A stretch of 64,000 nucleotides of DNA from Streptomyces sp. NBC_00569 (GCF_036345255.1 NZ_CP107783.1:2232001-2296000); one strand, 5' to 3'; shown: positions 25,480 through 35,654, counted from the first letter of the stretch. Numbers and translations: made by a program. The notes: generated from the letters alone by a model not told the origin.

Positions 25480-26328
25480 ATGAACGAGATTTCCCTCGAC
25501 ACCGACACCGACGCCGTGACGCAGGCGGCGCAGCGGCTGCTGCGCGCGGCCGCCGGCCGCGTGCCCTGCCCCCCGGTGCGCGATCTGATCGGCAGCGACG
25601 ACGTGAGGGCGGCGTACGCCGTCCAGGAGCTGCTCACCGCACGCCGCCTCGAAGCGGGCGGCCGTATCGCCGGCCGTAAGATCGGCCTCACCTCCCCCGC
25701 CGTGCAGCGGCAACTGGGCGTGGACCAGCCGGACTTCGGTGTGCTGTTCGCCGACATGAGCGTCGAGGACGGGGCGTCCGTGCCGGTCGGGGAGCTGCTC
25801 CAGCCCAAGGTCGAGGCGGAGATCGCGTTCGTCCTGGGCGCGGACCTCGCGTCCGGGCCGTTGGACGACGCCCAGGTCCGGGCCGCCGTGGCGCACGCGG
25901 TCCCCGCGCTGGAGATCGTGGACAGCCGGATCGCCGACTGGGACATCACCTTCGGTGACACGGTCGCCGACAACGGCTCCTCCGCGCTCTACGTCCTCGG
26001 GGCCCCCGTCAAGCCGCTCGCCGAGTTCGAGCCGGTCGAGGCCGTCATGACCTTGAAGCGGCACGGCGAGACCGTCTCCAGCGGTGACGGCGCCGCCTGC
26101 CTGGGCGATCCGCTCGCCGCGCTCGCCTGGCTGGCCCGGACCGCGCTCGACGTCGGCGACCCGCTGCGCGCGGGCCAGGTCGTGCTGTCCGGTGCCCTCG
26201 GCCCTATGGTGCCCGCCGCGGCCGGGGACGCGTTCACCGCCGACATCACCGGCCTCGGGTCCGTCTCCGTCCGCTTCCACGACGCGTCCGGCGTCTCCGA
26301 CTCCTCCGGCGAAGGAACCTCCGCATGA
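25480..26328 (+). CDS. mhpD: 2-keto-4-pentenoate hydratase
   Basis: 282 residues of the MhpD/DmpE/BphH hydratase family. Landmarks are [38 protein letters not shown] (Glu residues that bind the divalent metal) and [26 protein letters not shown]. It adds water to 2-hydroxypenta-2,4-dienoate to give 4-hydroxy-2-oxovalerate, the step after hydrolysis of the ring-cleavage product. The stop overlaps the next start (ATGA). The ATG has no obvious ribosome binding site. Confidence 0.92.
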   Translation: MNEISLDTDTDAVTQAAQRLLRAAAGRVPCPPVRDLIGSDDVRAAYAVQELLTARRLEAGGRIAGRKIGLTSPAVQRQLGVDQPDFGVLFADMSVEDGASVPVGELLQPKVEAEIAFVLGADLASGPLDDAQVRAAVAHAVPALEIVDSRIADWDITFGDTVADNGSSALYVLGAPVKPLAEFEPVEAVMTLKRHGETVSSGDGAACLGDPLAALAWLARTALDVGDPLRAGQVVLSGALGPMVPAAAGDAFTADITGLGSVSVRFHDASGVSDSSGEGTSA

Positions 26329-27272
26329 AGACCAAGGTGGCCGTCATCGGCTCGGGCAACATCGGCACCGACCTGATGATCAAGGTGCTCCGGCTGTCGG
26401 ACACCCTCGAGATGGGGGCGATGGTCGGCATCGATCCCGCGTCCGACGGGCTCGCGCGAGCCGGGCGGCTCGGCGTTCCGGTGACCGCCGAAGGCGTCCA
26501 GGGCCTGATCGCGATGGAAGGCTTCGAGGACATCAAGATCGTCTTCGACGCGACGTCCGCGAAGGCTCATGTCGCCAACGCCGCGACGCTCGCCCCGTAC
26601 GGCAAGCAGCTCATCGACCTGACCCCCGCCGCCATCGGCCCGATGGTGGTCCCGGCGGTCAATCTGACCGACCACGTCGCGGCGGACAACGTCAACATGG
26701 TGACGTGCGGTGGCCAGGCCACCATCCCGATCGTCGCGGCGGTCTCCTCAGTGGCACCCGTCCCGTACGCGGAGATCGTCGCCTCGATCGCGTCGAAGAG
26801 CGCCGGTCCCGGCACCCGCGCGAACATCGACGAGTTCACCGAGACGACCAGCCATGCCATCGAGGCGGTCGGCGGCGCCGACCGCGGCAAGGCGGTCATC
26901 ATCCTGAACCCGGCGGAGCCGCCGCTGATCATGCGCGACACCGTGCTCGCGCTGGTGAACGCGCCCGACGAGGCCACGCACGACGCGATCCGCGCGGCCG
27001 TCGCGAAGCGGGTCGACGAGGTGTCGGCGTATGTGCCGGGCTACCGGCTCAAGCAGCAGGTGCAGATCACGCCGGTCCCCGCCGACCAGCCCGTCCGCAC
27101 CCTGACCACGGCCCCGGTCACCCACCAGGTCTCCGTCTTCCTCGAGGTCGAGGGAGCCGCCCACTACCTTCCGGCGTACGCCGGGAACCTCGACATCATG
27201 ACCAGCGCGGCCCTGCGGATGGCCGAGGCCATGGCCGCCCGCGCCATCGAACTCCAGGGAGCCGGCGTATGA
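26325..27272 (+). CDS. mhpF: Acetaldehyde dehydrogenase (acetylating)
   Basis: 315 residues. [20 protein letters not shown] is the Rossmann NAD-binding motif, and [18 protein letters not shown] carries the catalytic Cys of the MhpF/DmpF/BphJ family. It oxidises the acetaldehyde released by the aldolase to acetyl-CoA with NAD and CoA, normally through a channel between the two enzymes. It overlaps both its neighbours by 4 bases, consistent with stoichiometric production of the aldolase-dehydrogenase complex. Confidence 0.93.
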   Translation: MKTKVAVIGSGNIGTDLMIKVLRLSDTLEMGAMVGIDPASDGLARAGRLGVPVTAEGVQGLIAMEGFEDIKIVFDATSAKAHVANAATLAPYGKQLIDLTPAAIGPMVVPAVNLTDHVAADNVNMVTCGGQATIPIVAAVSSVAPVPYAEIVASIASKSAGPGTRANIDEFTETTSHAIEAVGGADRGKAVIILNPAEPPLIMRDTVLALVNAPDEATHDAIRAAVAKRVDEVSAYVPGYRLKQQVQITPVPADQPVRTLTTAPVTHQVSVFLEVEGAAHYLPAYAGNLDIMTSAALRMAEAMAARAIELQGAGV

Positions 27273-28282
27273 CCGTCGCCAAGCTGTTCATCCAGGACGT
27301 CACCCTGCGCGACGGCATGCACGCCATCAGGCACCGTATCGAGCCCGAGCAGGTCGGCCGGATCGTGGCCGCCCTCGACGCGGCAGGCGTCGACGGGATC
27401 GAGGTGTCCCACGGCGACGGGCTCGCCGGCGGGTCCCTCAACTACGGTCCCGGCAGCAACACCGACTGGGAGTGGATCGAGGCGGCGGCCGCCCACATCG
27501 AGAACGCCCGTCTCACCACCCTCCTGCTGCCCGGCATCGGCACCGTCGAGGAGCTCAAGCGGGCGTACGCGCTCGGCGTGCGTTCGGTGCGGGTTGCCAC
27601 ACACTGCACCGAGGCCGACGTATCGGCCCAGCACATCGCCACGGCACGCGAGTTGGGCATGGACGTCTCCGGCTTCCTGATGATGAGTCACATGGCCGAC
27701 GCCGGGACGCTGGCCCGGCAGGCCAAGCTGATGGAGTCCTACGGCGCCCACTGCGTCTACGTCACAGACTCCGGCGGCCGCCTCATGATGGACGGGGTGC
27801 GCGAGCGGATGCGTGCCTACCGCGACGTGCTGGACCCCGCCACGGAGATCGGCATCCACGCCCACGAGAACCTTTCCCTCGCCGTCGCCAACTCCATGGT
27901 CGCGGTCGAGGAAGGCGTGACCCGCGTGGACGCCTCCCTGGCCGGCCAGGGCGCGGGCGCCGGCAACTGTCCCATCGAACCGTTCATCGCGGTCGCCGAC
28001 CTGAACGGCTGGGACCACGGCTGCGATCTCTTCGCCCTGCAGGACGCGGCCGAGGACCTGGTGCGACCGCTGCAGGACCGCCCGGTCCGCGTGGACCGCG
28101 AGACCCTCACCCTCGGCTACGCCGGGGTCTACGGCTCCTTCCTGCGCCACGCCGAGGCGGCGGCCGAACGCTACGGCGTCGACGTCCGGACGATCCTGGT
28201 CGAGGTCGGCAAGCGAGGCCTCGTCGGCGGCCAGGAGGACATGATCGTGGACGTGGCGCTGGGACTCGCGCAGGCGAGCTGA
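27269..28282 (+). CDS. mhpE: 4-hydroxy-2-oxovalerate aldolase
   Basis: 337 residues. The N-terminal [14 protein letters not shown] is the HMGL/DRE-TIM signature (catalytic Arg and metal-binding Asp), [15 protein letters not shown] provides the metal-binding His pair, and [15 protein letters not shown] follows, as in BphI/DmpG/MhpE. It splits 4-hydroxy-2-oxovalerate into pyruvate and acetaldehyde, the latter passed to the dehydrogenase encoded just upstream. ATG at 27269 overlaps the mhpF stop. A hairpin terminator lies 17 bp after the stop, ending the DFE unit. Confidence 0.94.
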   Translation: MTVAKLFIQDVTLRDGMHAIRHRIEPEQVGRIVAALDAAGVDGIEVSHGDGLAGGSLNYGPGSNTDWEWIEAAAAHIENARLTTLLLPGIGTVEELKRAYALGVRSVRVATHCTEADVSAQHIATARELGMDVSGFLMMSHMADAGTLARQAKLMESYGAHCVYVTDSGGRLMMDGVRERMRAYRDVLDPATEIGIHAHENLSLAVANSMVAVEEGVTRVDASLAGQGAGAGNCPIEPFIAVADLNGWDHGCDLFALQDAAEDLVRPLQDRPVRVDRETLTLGYAGVYGSFLRHAEAAAERYGVDVRTILVEVGKRGLVGGQEDMIVDVALGLAQAS

Positions 28283-28298
28283 CACCACCTACGGGACA

Positions 28299-28326
28299 GG
28301 GCCGGGAGGGCAAGATCTCCCGGCCC
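28299..28326 (+). terminator. Hairpin terminator after mhpE
   Basis: 10-bp perfect stem (GGGCCGGGAG / CTCCCGGCCC) with an 8-base loop, 17 bp after the stop codon. It separates mhpDFE from mhpCAB. Confidence 0.65.
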
Positions 28327-28405
28327 TCCTCGGCATGCCGACGCAGCCGCTTCGGCGCCGGCCGCACGGCACCTCTCGGCTCCCGGCGCAGTGATCAAGC
28401 ACCCC

Positions 28406-28493
28406 TTGACATTCCTGCCGAGCACGCGTTCCATCGAATCGAGCGTGCAAATAACGCTCGTAAGCGTGCAGATAAAGAACGAGGAGTCGGGTC
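28406..28493 (+). promoter_or_regulatory. Promoter and operator region of mhpCAB
   Basis: TTGACA at 28406 is a good -35 hexamer. Downstream, GCGTGCAAATAA (28443) and GCGTGCAGATAA (28464) form a direct repeat with a period of 21 bp, two helical turns. Between them ACGCT-CGTA-AGCGT is an inverted repeat. This stretch is much richer in AT than its surroundings. GAGGAG ahead of the ATG at 28494 is the ribosome binding site. Confidence 0.5.
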
Positions 28494-29354
28494 ATGTCCC
28501 TCACCAAGGAAGCCGCGTCGCACGACATCGCCCTTCCGTCGGGCCTGCGCATGCGCTACTACGAGGCCGGAGAGGCCGGGGCCACACCCGTCGTCCTGCT
28601 GCACGGCTCCGGCCCCGGCGCGACGGGGTGGTCGAACTTCGCGGGCAACATCGGCCCGATCGCCGACGCCGGATTCCACGTCATCGCCCCCGACATGCCG
28701 GGCTGGGGCGACTCCGACGCCCAGGCGACCAAGGACATGGACCACGACGCGACGCTCGTGGAGTTCCTCGACGCGCTGGGCCTCGCGAAGGCCGCCCTCG
28801 TCGGCAATTCCATGGGCGCCCACACCGCGGTCCGCTTCGCCACGCTGCACCCGGAGCGCATCACACACCTGGTGACGATGGGCGCCTCGCTCGGCCGCGG
28901 CCCGGCGTCCCTGTTCGGTGCGGGCGACGGCCCGAGCGAGGGTCTGAAAGTCCTGGTCAAGGCCTACAAGGAAGCGAGCCCGCAGAACATGAAGGCGCTC
29001 GTCGAGATCATGACCTACGACAAGGCGCGCTTCGCGACGCCGGAGCTCACCCTGGCCCGCTCCGAGGCGGCGCTCACCCGCCCCGACCACCTGAAGAACT
29101 ACGTCGAGGGCCTCGCCCACGGCGCCCCCATCCCGATCAAGGTCGACCGCGACAGGATCCCCGGCATCCAGACGCCGACGCTGCTCATCCACGGCAAGGA
29201 CGACCGCGTACTGCACTACGAGACCAGCCTGTGGCTCCTGGCCAACATCCCCAACTCCCGTCTCGTGCTGCTCAATCGGTGCGGGCACTGGGCGATGATC
29301 GAGCACGCCGCCGAGTTCAACCGCCTCGTCATCGACTTCCTGTCGCACAACTGA
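28494..29354 (+). CDS. mhpC: Alpha/beta hydrolase, 2-hydroxy-6-oxonona-2,4-dienedioate hydrolase type
   Basis: 286 residues of the meta-cleavage product hydrolase family (MhpC/BphD). HGSGPGATGWSNF is the oxyanion region, LVGNSMGAHTAVRFA the nucleophile elbow (Ser in GNSMG), and CGHWAMIEH the catalytic His near the end. It cleaves the C-C bond of the ring-fission product to give 2-hydroxypentadienoate and succinate or fumarate. It is the first gene of the second mhp unit, with its own promoter and a strong GAGGAG. Confidence 0.92.
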   Translation: MSLTKEAASHDIALPSGLRMRYYEAGEAGATPVVLLHGSGPGATGWSNFAGNIGPIADAGFHVIAPDMPGWGDSDAQATKDMDHDATLVEFLDALGLAKAALVGNSMGAHTAVRFATLHPERITHLVTMGASLGRGPASLFGAGDGPSEGLKVLVKAYKEASPQNMKALVEIMTYDKARFATPELTLARSEAALTRPDHLKNYVEGLAHGAPIPIKVDRDRIPGIQTPTLLIHGKDDRVLHYETSLWLLANIPNSRLVLLNRCGHWAMIEHAAEFNRLVIDFLSHN

Positions 29355-29406
29355 ACCGGCACCTGACCGGCAACCGCACCGGCACTGAATCGATCGGAAC
29401 ACCCCC

Positions 29407-31164
29407 ATGACCACCTTCGACACCGACGTCGTTGTCATCGGAGCCGGGCCCGTCGGCCTCACCCTCGCCAATCTGATCGGCGTACGCGGCCACCGGGCCA
29501 CCGTCCTGGAAGCCCGCCACCAGCTGATCGACTACCCCCGCGGCGTCGGCCTCGACGACGAGTCGATCCGCACCCTGCACACGGCAGGCCTGTGGGAGCA
29601 GATCCAGCCGTTCACGGTCCCGCACCATGTGGTGCGGCTGGTCAACGGAAGCGGCCAGGTCCTCGCCACCAACAACCCGAAGACGCAGGAGTTCGGCTAC
29701 CCGCGCAAGCACGGCTTCGTCCAGCCCCTCGTCGACAAGGAGCTCGCCTCCGGCCTCGACCGGTTCCCCGGCACCGAACTGCGCTTGAGCCACAAGGTCG
29801 TGGGCCTGGAGGACCGCGGCGACCACGTCGAGGTCACCGCCGAGCAGATCGACACCGACGGCGAGGTCACCGGCACGGTCACCGTCACCGCCCGGTACGC
29901 CGTCGGCTGCGAGGGCGGCAGCTCCTTCACCCGCAAGTGGATGGGCGTGGAGTTCGAGGGAAAGTCGCCCTCGACCCGCTGGGTGGTCGTCGACGTGGCC
30001 AACGACCCGATCGGCACCCCGTCGGTCTATCTCGGCGCCGACCCACGCCGCCCGTACGTGTCCATCGGTCTGCCGCAGGGCATCCGCCGCTGGGAGTTCA
30101 TGCTCCACGACGACGAGCCGACCGAGCTGTGCGACGACCCCGCGTTCATGCACTCCCTGCTCAAGCGCCATGTCCCCGACCCGTCGGCACTGAAGGTCAT
30201 CAACCAGCGCACCTTCACCCACCACGGTCGCGTGGCCTCCGACTTCCGCAAGGGCCGGGTCTTCGTCGCCGGCGACGCCGCACACCTGATGCCGGTCTGG
30301 CTCGGCCAGGGCTGGAACTCCGGCATACGCGACGCGACGAACCTGGCCTGGAAGCTCAGCGCCGTCCTCGCCGGCGACGCGTCCGACGCCCTCCTGGACA
30401 CGTACACCGACGAACGCCGCAAGCACGCCTCCGACATGATCGATGTGAACATGGCGGCCGGCACGGTCATGAAGATGGGCCGTTTCGGCGGCACAGTGCG
30501 CGACGTCGCCGCCTCCGTGCTCAACCTCGTGCCGAAGTGGAAGTCGTACTTCACCGAGCTGCGGTTCAAGCCCATGCCGCGCTACGCCGCCGGTGTCGTC
30601 GTCGACCAGGCCACACTTACCCCGGGCACGGCGCGGCCCGGCTTCAGACACGGCGGCAGGCTGGCCCCGTTCATCGACTCCCCCGGTGAACTCTCGCCGG
30701 TCGGCCTGCAGTTCATCCAGCCACGGGTCAACACCGCGGGCGCCACGAACGTCCTCCTTGACGACGTCACCGGCGACTGGTGGACGCTGGCCACCTGGGG
30801 CACCGACCCGACGGCGTACCTCACCGACGCCGACCTCGCACTCGTCCGCCGCCACCGGATCAAGTTGGTGTCCTTCATGCCGGAGACCCAGCGCTCCTGG
30901 GCCGAGCAGCAGTACGCGGGCTCCGCGGCACCCGTCACTGTGGTCGGCGACAGCACCGGCGCTCTCAAGGACTGGTTCGACGTCCGGGCCTGCGGCCTGG
31001 TCGTCCTGCGCCCCGACCACTTCGTGGCCGCGGCCTCCCTCACACGGCAGGCGTCCCAGGCCCTCGCCGCCCTGCGCGACGCGGCCTCGCTCTCCAGGCA
31101 ACCCGCCGAGGAGTCCGTCAACGCGCCCGTCGAGGAACTCGCCACGGAAGGAGCCCTGTCATGA
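29407..31164 (+). CDS. mhpA: 3-(3-hydroxyphenyl)propionate 2-hydroxylase (bifunctional 3-HPP/3-HCI hydroxylase type)
   Basis: 585 residues, slightly longer than enteric MhpA (about 554). It carries the FAD Rossmann motif VVVIGAGPVGLTLANLIGVRG, the internal YAVGCEGGSSFTRKWMG (DG fingerprint), and GRVFVAGDAAHLMPVWLGQGWNSGIRDATNL (GD motif). The WLGQGWNSG phrase is typical of MhpA and distinguishes it from polyketide hydroxylases. It inserts the second hydroxyl next to the first, giving the catechol used by the dioxygenase encoded immediately downstream with a 4-base overlap. Confidence 0.92.
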   Translation: MTTFDTDVVVIGAGPVGLTLANLIGVRGHRATVLEARHQLIDYPRGVGLDDESIRTLHTAGLWEQIQPFTVPHHVVRLVNGSGQVLATNNPKTQEFGYPRKHGFVQPLVDKELASGLDRFPGTELRLSHKVVGLEDRGDHVEVTAEQIDTDGEVTGTVTVTARYAVGCEGGSSFTRKWMGVEFEGKSPSTRWVVVDVANDPIGTPSVYLGADPRRPYVSIGLPQGIRRWEFMLHDDEPTELCDDPAFMHSLLKRHVPDPSALKVINQRTFTHHGRVASDFRKGRVFVAGDAAHLMPVWLGQGWNSGIRDATNLAWKLSAVLAGDASDALLDTYTDERRKHASDMIDVNMAAGTVMKMGRFGGTVRDVAASVLNLVPKWKSYFTELRFKPMPRYAAGVVVDQATLTPGTARPGFRHGGRLAPFIDSPGELSPVGLQFIQPRVNTAGATNVLLDDVTGDWWTLATWGTDPTAYLTDADLALVRRHRIKLVSFMPETQRSWAEQQYAGSAAPVTVVGDSTGALKDWFDVRACGLVVLRPDHFVAAASLTRQASQALAALRDAASLSRQPAEESVNAPVEELATEGALS

Positions 31165-32105
31165 CCGTCGCCCTGGTCACCATGTCGCACAGCCCGCTGC
31201 TGGAGTTCGCCGACCCGCCCGCCGAAATGGTCGACGCCGTCCAGGGCGCCTTCTCGTCCGCACGGACCTTCGTCAAGAAGTACGACCCCACCCTGGTCGT
31301 CTCCTTCGCACCCGACCACTACAACGGCTTCTTCTACGACCTGATGCCGCCGTTCTGCATCGGCTACGAGGCCATGGGCGTCGGCGACTACGGCACCACC
31401 GAAGGCCCCCTCAGCGTGCCGACCGAGCGCGCCGAGGAACTCGCCCAATGGGTGGCGGAACGCGACATCGACGTGGCCATCTCCCGCCGGATGGAGGTCG
31501 ACCACGGCGCGATCCAGCCGTTGGAGATCCTCTTCGGCGGCATCGACACGGTGCCGACAATCCCCATCTTCGTCAACGGCGTGGCCAAGCCCTTCGTCAC
31601 GATGCGGCGAGTACGGCGGCTCGGCGAGGCCATCGGCAGCTTCCTCGCCACCCTCAAGAACGAGCGCGTCCTCGTCATCGGCTCCGGCGGCCTCTCCCAC
31701 GACCCGCCGGTCCCCCAGTGGGCCACCGCCGACGACGCCGCCCGCGCCATGCTGCTCGACGGCAGACACCCCACGGCCGCGGCCCGCGACGCCCGCCAGC
31801 AACGGGTCATCGACGCGGCGAAGGCGTTCGCGGCGGGCACGGCCACGATCCAGGACCTCAACCCCGAGTGGGACCGGGCCCTGATGACGACACTCGCCTC
31901 GGGCGACCTCTCCCCCATCGACGCGATGACACCCGCACAGATGGCCAAGGACGGCGGCAACTCCGCCCACGAGGTGCGCACTTGGGTCGCCGCCTTCGCA
32001 GCTCTCGGCGCGGCGGGCCCGTACGACGTGACGTACTCCTTCTACCAGCCGATCAAGGAGTACATCGCCGGCTTCGGTGTGATGGCCGCGCGCACCACCG
32101 CGTAA
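31161..32105 (+). CDS. mhpB: 3-carboxyethylcatechol (2,3-dihydroxyphenylpropionate) 1,2-dioxygenase
   Basis: 314 residues, class III (LigB-type) extradiol dioxygenase as in MhpB. H10 (MSHSP) and H53 (FAPDHYNGFFYD) are the Fe(II) ligands, and EVDHGAIQPLEI holds the acid/base His. GSGGLSHDPPVPQW and the C-terminal YQPIKEYIAGFGVM are MhpB features. It opens the ring next to the two hydroxyls. It is the last gene of the cluster; no strong hairpin follows before the decayed HATPase gene. Confidence 0.93.
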   Translation: MTVALVTMSHSPLLEFADPPAEMVDAVQGAFSSARTFVKKYDPTLVVSFAPDHYNGFFYDLMPPFCIGYEAMGVGDYGTTEGPLSVPTERAEELAQWVAERDIDVAISRRMEVDHGAIQPLEILFGGIDTVPTIPIFVNGVAKPFVTMRRVRRLGEAIGSFLATLKNERVLVIGSGGLSHDPPVPQWATADDAARAMLLDGRHPTAAARDARQQRVIDAAKAFAAGTATIQDLNPEWDRALMTTLASGDLSPIDAMTPAQMAKDGGNSAHEVRTWVAAFAALGAAGPYDVTYSFYQPIKEYIAGFGVMAARTTA

Positions 32106-32128
32106 GTGCCCGGCAGCGCTTCGTCGGC

Positions 32129-32386
32129 TCACGAGCCCGACCGTTCGGTCCAGACGGTCTTGCCGCTCGGGGAGTAGCGGGTGCCCCAGAGGTCCGCCAT
32201 CAGGGCGATCACGAACAGACCGCGACCGCTCTCGTCCGTGTCCGAGGCCTGGCGCGTGTGCGGTGAAGTGCTGCTGCCGTCGGCGACCCTGAAAGCAGCC
32301 GGGGTGAGCTGCGGGACCGTGTACAGCCATTCGGTGATCACGGCCTTCATCTGCGCGGATGATGTGTCGGCACCTGCACGGCCCAC
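32129..32386 (-). pseudogene. C-terminal piece of an anti-sigma-type HATPase
   Basis: The last 50 codons read SSTSPHTRQASDTDESGRGLFVIALMADLWGTRYSPSGKTVWTE, the G-box and final strand of a serine-kinase HATPase. The preceding 35 residues do not match and the N-box is missing. It resembles the HATPase at 21245 (AQLTDMWGTRYGRQGKTIWAE), so both may derive from the same family of regulators. Confidence 0.6.
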
Positions 32387-32413
32387 TTCGGCAACTGGCC
32401 CGGCAGTCGGACC

Positions 32414-32722
32414 GTGGTGCGGCCGCCTGTCGTGGAGACATGGGCGAAGTCCTCATCGTGTACGCGCTCGACAAGGCAGTGGCCACGGGCGCCTCCCCCG
32501 CGCGTACCGCGTGATGGCGACCGGGTCGTTCGCCGGGTGCACGCGGCGCCTGCCGCCGAAGGGACGCCCACCGCCACGGGACCGCGAACCCTCTGCGGCA
32601 AAGACACCTTCGCCATGGAGACGCCCAGCTGGAAGCCCTCCGAGCACCCCGAGGGGCCGTGGTATCCCGAGGAACACGCATCCGCGGTGTGCCCCGACTG
32701 CGATGCCGTGATGGAGACCTGA
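32414..32722 (+). CDS. Small hypothetical protein with CxxC-type C-terminus
   Basis: Up to 102 residues; the start is uncertain. The second half, GPRTLCGKDTFAMETPSWKPSEHPEGPWYPEEHASAVCPDCDAVMET, has a protein-like composition with an upstream Cys (LCGK) and CPDC at the end, a pattern that could bind zinc. It sits between the remnant HATPase and degenerate DNA. Small proteins next to HATPase genes are common in Streptomyces, but I do not recognise the family. It could also be a 5'-truncated gene. Confidence 0.4.
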   Translation: MVRPPVVETWAKSSSCTRSTRQWPRAPPPRVPRDGDRVVRRVHAAPAAEGTPTATGPRTLCGKDTFAMETPSWKPSEHPEGPWYPEEHASAVCPDCDAVMET

Positions 32723-33373
32723 CCGGCGGGCCGACTGCCCTGATGTCGCTGCGTCCCCGGAGAGAATTCCACCGCCGTCGCCACGGCCATGCACTCGTAC
32801 GACGCGCTCCGACCACGTCGACACCCCCTTGCAGACGCCGACAAGCCACCTCTCCTCCCCGGGTGCCGTACCGCAACACTTCACGGCCCCCGCACAGCTG
32901 AACGACTCCGCGAACGTGCCTGTGGAGCTGCACGCAACGGCTCCGAGCGGTCGGGGTCTCCGGGATTCCTTCGGGTCCTAGGCGGACGGGGGTTCGCTGG
33001 TCAGCCTGCGCTCATTGGGTGTCTCGACCGCGTGAGGTCGAGCGCCGTCGACGACGTCGAGATGATGTTCTCGCGGCGCACGGAGCAGATCGAGGCCGAC
33101 CAGCCCACCGCGCTCGTCCACAACGCTGTGGGCCGCGGTCGAGGCACACCTCAGCGTCGGCGCCCTCACCCTTCGCTTGCAACGACGCTCTGGCGGCGAG
33201 TCGCCGGGCCGCCGCAGAGGCGGTCGAACAGCAGGAGGCGAATGGGGCACGTCGGCGCCAGACGGCTTGCAGGTGCTCGCGGGTCCGGGTCGGCGGGCCA
33301 GGGCCGGGTCCCCGGCTTACGCTGGTCGGGGGGCTGCATCCGGGTGACGACGCATGCCGGAAGGGGCGCCCCG
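32723..33373. other. Degenerate stretch without a supported gene
   Basis: About 650 bases upstream of the GH15 gene. Open frames on both strands give low-complexity Arg/Pro/Ala-rich translations. A short plausible segment (VDDVEMMFSRRTEQIEADQPTALVHNAV, about 33045-33130 plus strand) may be a relic. GGAAGGGG just ahead of 33374 is the ribosome binding site of the next gene. Confidence 0.45.
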
Positions 33374-35215
33374 ATGGATGAATACCCGCTGATCGAGAAC
33401 CACGGTCTGATCGGTGATCTGCAGACCGCGGCGCTGGTGACCACCGACGGGACGATCGACTGGTTCTGCTGTCCACGCTTCGACTCCCCCAGCGTGTTCG
33501 GCGCTCTGCTAGACAAGGACAAGGGCGGGCACTGCACGGTCCGACCGGCTCACGTGACGTACGCGACCAAGCAGTTGTACCTGCCCGACACGGCGATCCT
33601 GGTGACCCGGTTCATGACCGAGGCAGGCGCCGGAGAGATGATCGACTTCATGCCCGTGACCGGTACGACGGTCACGTCCCGCCACCGCCTGGTCCGCCTG
33701 GTCCGCTGTGTGCGCGGCAGCATGACATTCGAGGTGGAGATCGCCCCGCGGTTCGACTACGGGCGCACGGGCCACGGCCTGCGCATCACCGAGCACGGAG
33801 CGCTGTTCTCCGCGGACGACGGCACGGAACTCACCGTGCACCCGATCCGCGAACCGGAGGACGCGCGGCTGACGGACGCCATCACTGCCCGGGAGTCCGA
33901 CCTGCACTTCTCGATGACCCTGGAGGCGGGCCAGCAGCGCGGCATGGTCCTGGAGGCGGGCGCCGAAGGACCGCCCGCCGAGGTCCGCGAGGCCGAACAC
34001 CGGCAGCTCTTCGAAGAGACCGCCACCTTCTGGCGCTCCTGGCTGAGCCAGTCGCGCTATACGGGGCGCTGGCGGGAGACGGTTGAGCGTTCCGCCATCA
34101 CGCTGAAGCTCATGACCTTCGCCCCGAGCGGCGCCCTGGTGGCCGCCCCGACGGCGGCTCTGCCGGAGCAACTGGGCGGCGAGCGCAACTGGGACTACCG
34201 CTTCACCTGGATCCGTGACGCATCCTTCTCTGTCTACGCCCTGCTGGGACTGGGGTTCACCGAAGAGGCCAGGGCGTTCATCGTCTGGCTGGGCGACCGG
34301 GTCCAGGAACGGGCCGGCCACGACGGGGACTCGGGCCCGCTCAACATCATGTACAAGGTCGACGGCTCCTCCGACCTGGACGAGCAGGTCCTCGACCACT
34401 GGGAGGGCTATGCCCGCTCCGCGCCGGTACGCGTCGGCAACGGCGCCGCCACACAGCTCCAACTGGACATCTACGGCGAGGCGCTGGACAGCATCTACTT
34501 CGCGCAGCAGCACGGCTTCCACCTCGGGCACAAGGGATGGACCTCGCTGCTGACGGACCTGGACTGGCTGGCCGACCACTGGGACCAGGCGGAGGAGGGC
34601 CTGTGGGAGACCCGCGGCGGCCGCCAGGACTTCACCTACGGCCGGGTGATGTCGTGGGTGGCGTTCGACCGCGCTGTCCGGCTCGCCGAGTCGAACGGCT
34701 GGCCCTCCGCGGCCGCACGCTGGCAGGCCGAGCGGGACGCCACCTACCAGCAGGTCATGGCCAAGGGGTGGCACGAGAAACGCAAGGCCTTCGTCCAGCA
34801 CTACGGCAGTGACGTACTGGACTCCTCGCTGCTGCGCATGGCGACGGTCGGGTTCCTCACCCCCCAGGACCCGATGTGGGCGTCGACCCTCGACGCCATG
34901 GAACAGGAACTGGTCAGCGACAGCCTCGTCTACCGCTACAACCCCGAGGCCTCACCCGACGGCCTGCGCGGCTCGGAGGGCACCTTCTCACTGTGCACGT
35001 TCATGTACGTCGACGCCCTGGCGCGCGCGGGACGGACCGACCGGGCGAGGCTGGTGTTCGAGAAGATGCTGGGGTACGCCAACCACCTGGGTCTCTACTC
35101 GGAGGAGATCGACCCGACGGGCCGTCAACTGGGCAACTTCCCCCAGGCGTTCACACATCTGGCTCTCATTGACGCAGTCATCACCTTGGACGCGGCTCTG
35201 AACAAGGGAGCGTAG
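33374..35215 (+). CDS. Glycoside hydrolase family 15 protein (trehalase/glucoamylase-like)
   Basis: 613 residues. The N-terminus YPLIENHGLIGDLQTAALVTTDGTIDWFCCPRFDSPSVFGALLD is typical of actinobacterial GH15 trehalases. ERNWDYRFTWIRDASFSVYALLGLGF and, later, EGTFSLCTFMYVDALARAGR are the conserved GH15 catalytic-barrel segments. It probably hydrolyses trehalose or short alpha-glucans in the cytoplasm, as it has no signal peptide. ATG at 33374 follows GGAAGGGG. It is monocistronic and unrelated to the aromatic clusters. Confidence 0.9.
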   Translation: MDEYPLIENHGLIGDLQTAALVTTDGTIDWFCCPRFDSPSVFGALLDKDKGGHCTVRPAHVTYATKQLYLPDTAILVTRFMTEAGAGEMIDFMPVTGTTVTSRHRLVRLVRCVRGSMTFEVEIAPRFDYGRTGHGLRITEHGALFSADDGTELTVHPIREPEDARLTDAITARESDLHFSMTLEAGQQRGMVLEAGAEGPPAEVREAEHRQLFEETATFWRSWLSQSRYTGRWRETVERSAITLKLMTFAPSGALVAAPTAALPEQLGGERNWDYRFTWIRDASFSVYALLGLGFTEEARAFIVWLGDRVQERAGHDGDSGPLNIMYKVDGSSDLDEQVLDHWEGYARSAPVRVGNGAATQLQLDIYGEALDSIYFAQQHGFHLGHKGWTSLLTDLDWLADHWDQAEEGLWETRGGRQDFTYGRVMSWVAFDRAVRLAESNGWPSAAARWQAERDATYQQVMAKGWHEKRKAFVQHYGSDVLDSSLLRMATVGFLTPQDPMWASTLDAMEQELVSDSLVYRYNPEASPDGLRGSEGTFSLCTFMYVDALARAGRTDRARLVFEKMLGYANHLGLYSEEIDPTGRQLGNFPQAFTHLALIDAVITLDAALNKGA

Positions 35216-35333
35216 TCAGCCCGGGCCGTGTGCGCCGGTGCGATACGGGTCCGAGCAGCACACGTGTCTCCTTCTGCCGGAGCGACCTCCCGGGCCTTGG
35301 CGACCGGTTCGAATCGGCCGTCGGCCGACCTTG

Positions 35334-35654
35334 ATGCGCTACACGGCGGTGTCGCAGAGTCCGGTGCTCCCGCGGGATGTGCTGCGGCGGTTGTGGCTGC
35401 TGCTGCACCCGACCGCGGTGTCGCGATGGCACCGCGACCTGGTCGTACGCCGCCACGCCGCCACGTCCCGGCCCGAACGCCCGGACCGGCCGCGGACCAT
35501 ACAGCCGATCAGGACCCACCAGGGCATCGCCAACACTCGTCCGCTCCGGCGGCTGCCCGTCCCTCTCGCTGACCCGCAGCAGACAGCCCGCCTCGACATA
35601 CGGAAGCGCCAACGCCTCGGCGTCATCCTCCACACATGCGAACATGCCGCGTGA
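35334..35654 (+). pseudogene. Transposase relic with internal deletion
   Basis: The frame reads LPRDVLRRLWLLLHPTAVSRWHRDLVVRRHAATSRPERPDRPRT, the N-terminal DNA-binding part of an integrase-type transposase. It then jumps to RKRQRLGVILHTCEHAA, which resembles the C-terminal tail (LGGVLHEY-type). The catalytic core is missing. It is another of the same family of insertion-sequence relics in this window. Confidence 0.5.

Noticed and set aside
29329..31101. 590-codon minus-strand frame opposite mhpA
   Set aside because: His/Gly/Val-rich shadow translation; the plus strand has the FAD motifs.
30582..32933. 783-codon minus-strand frame across mhpA/mhpB into the degenerate zone
   Set aside because: Only its small HATPase-like piece in another frame (32129-32386) makes sense; the rest is shadow.
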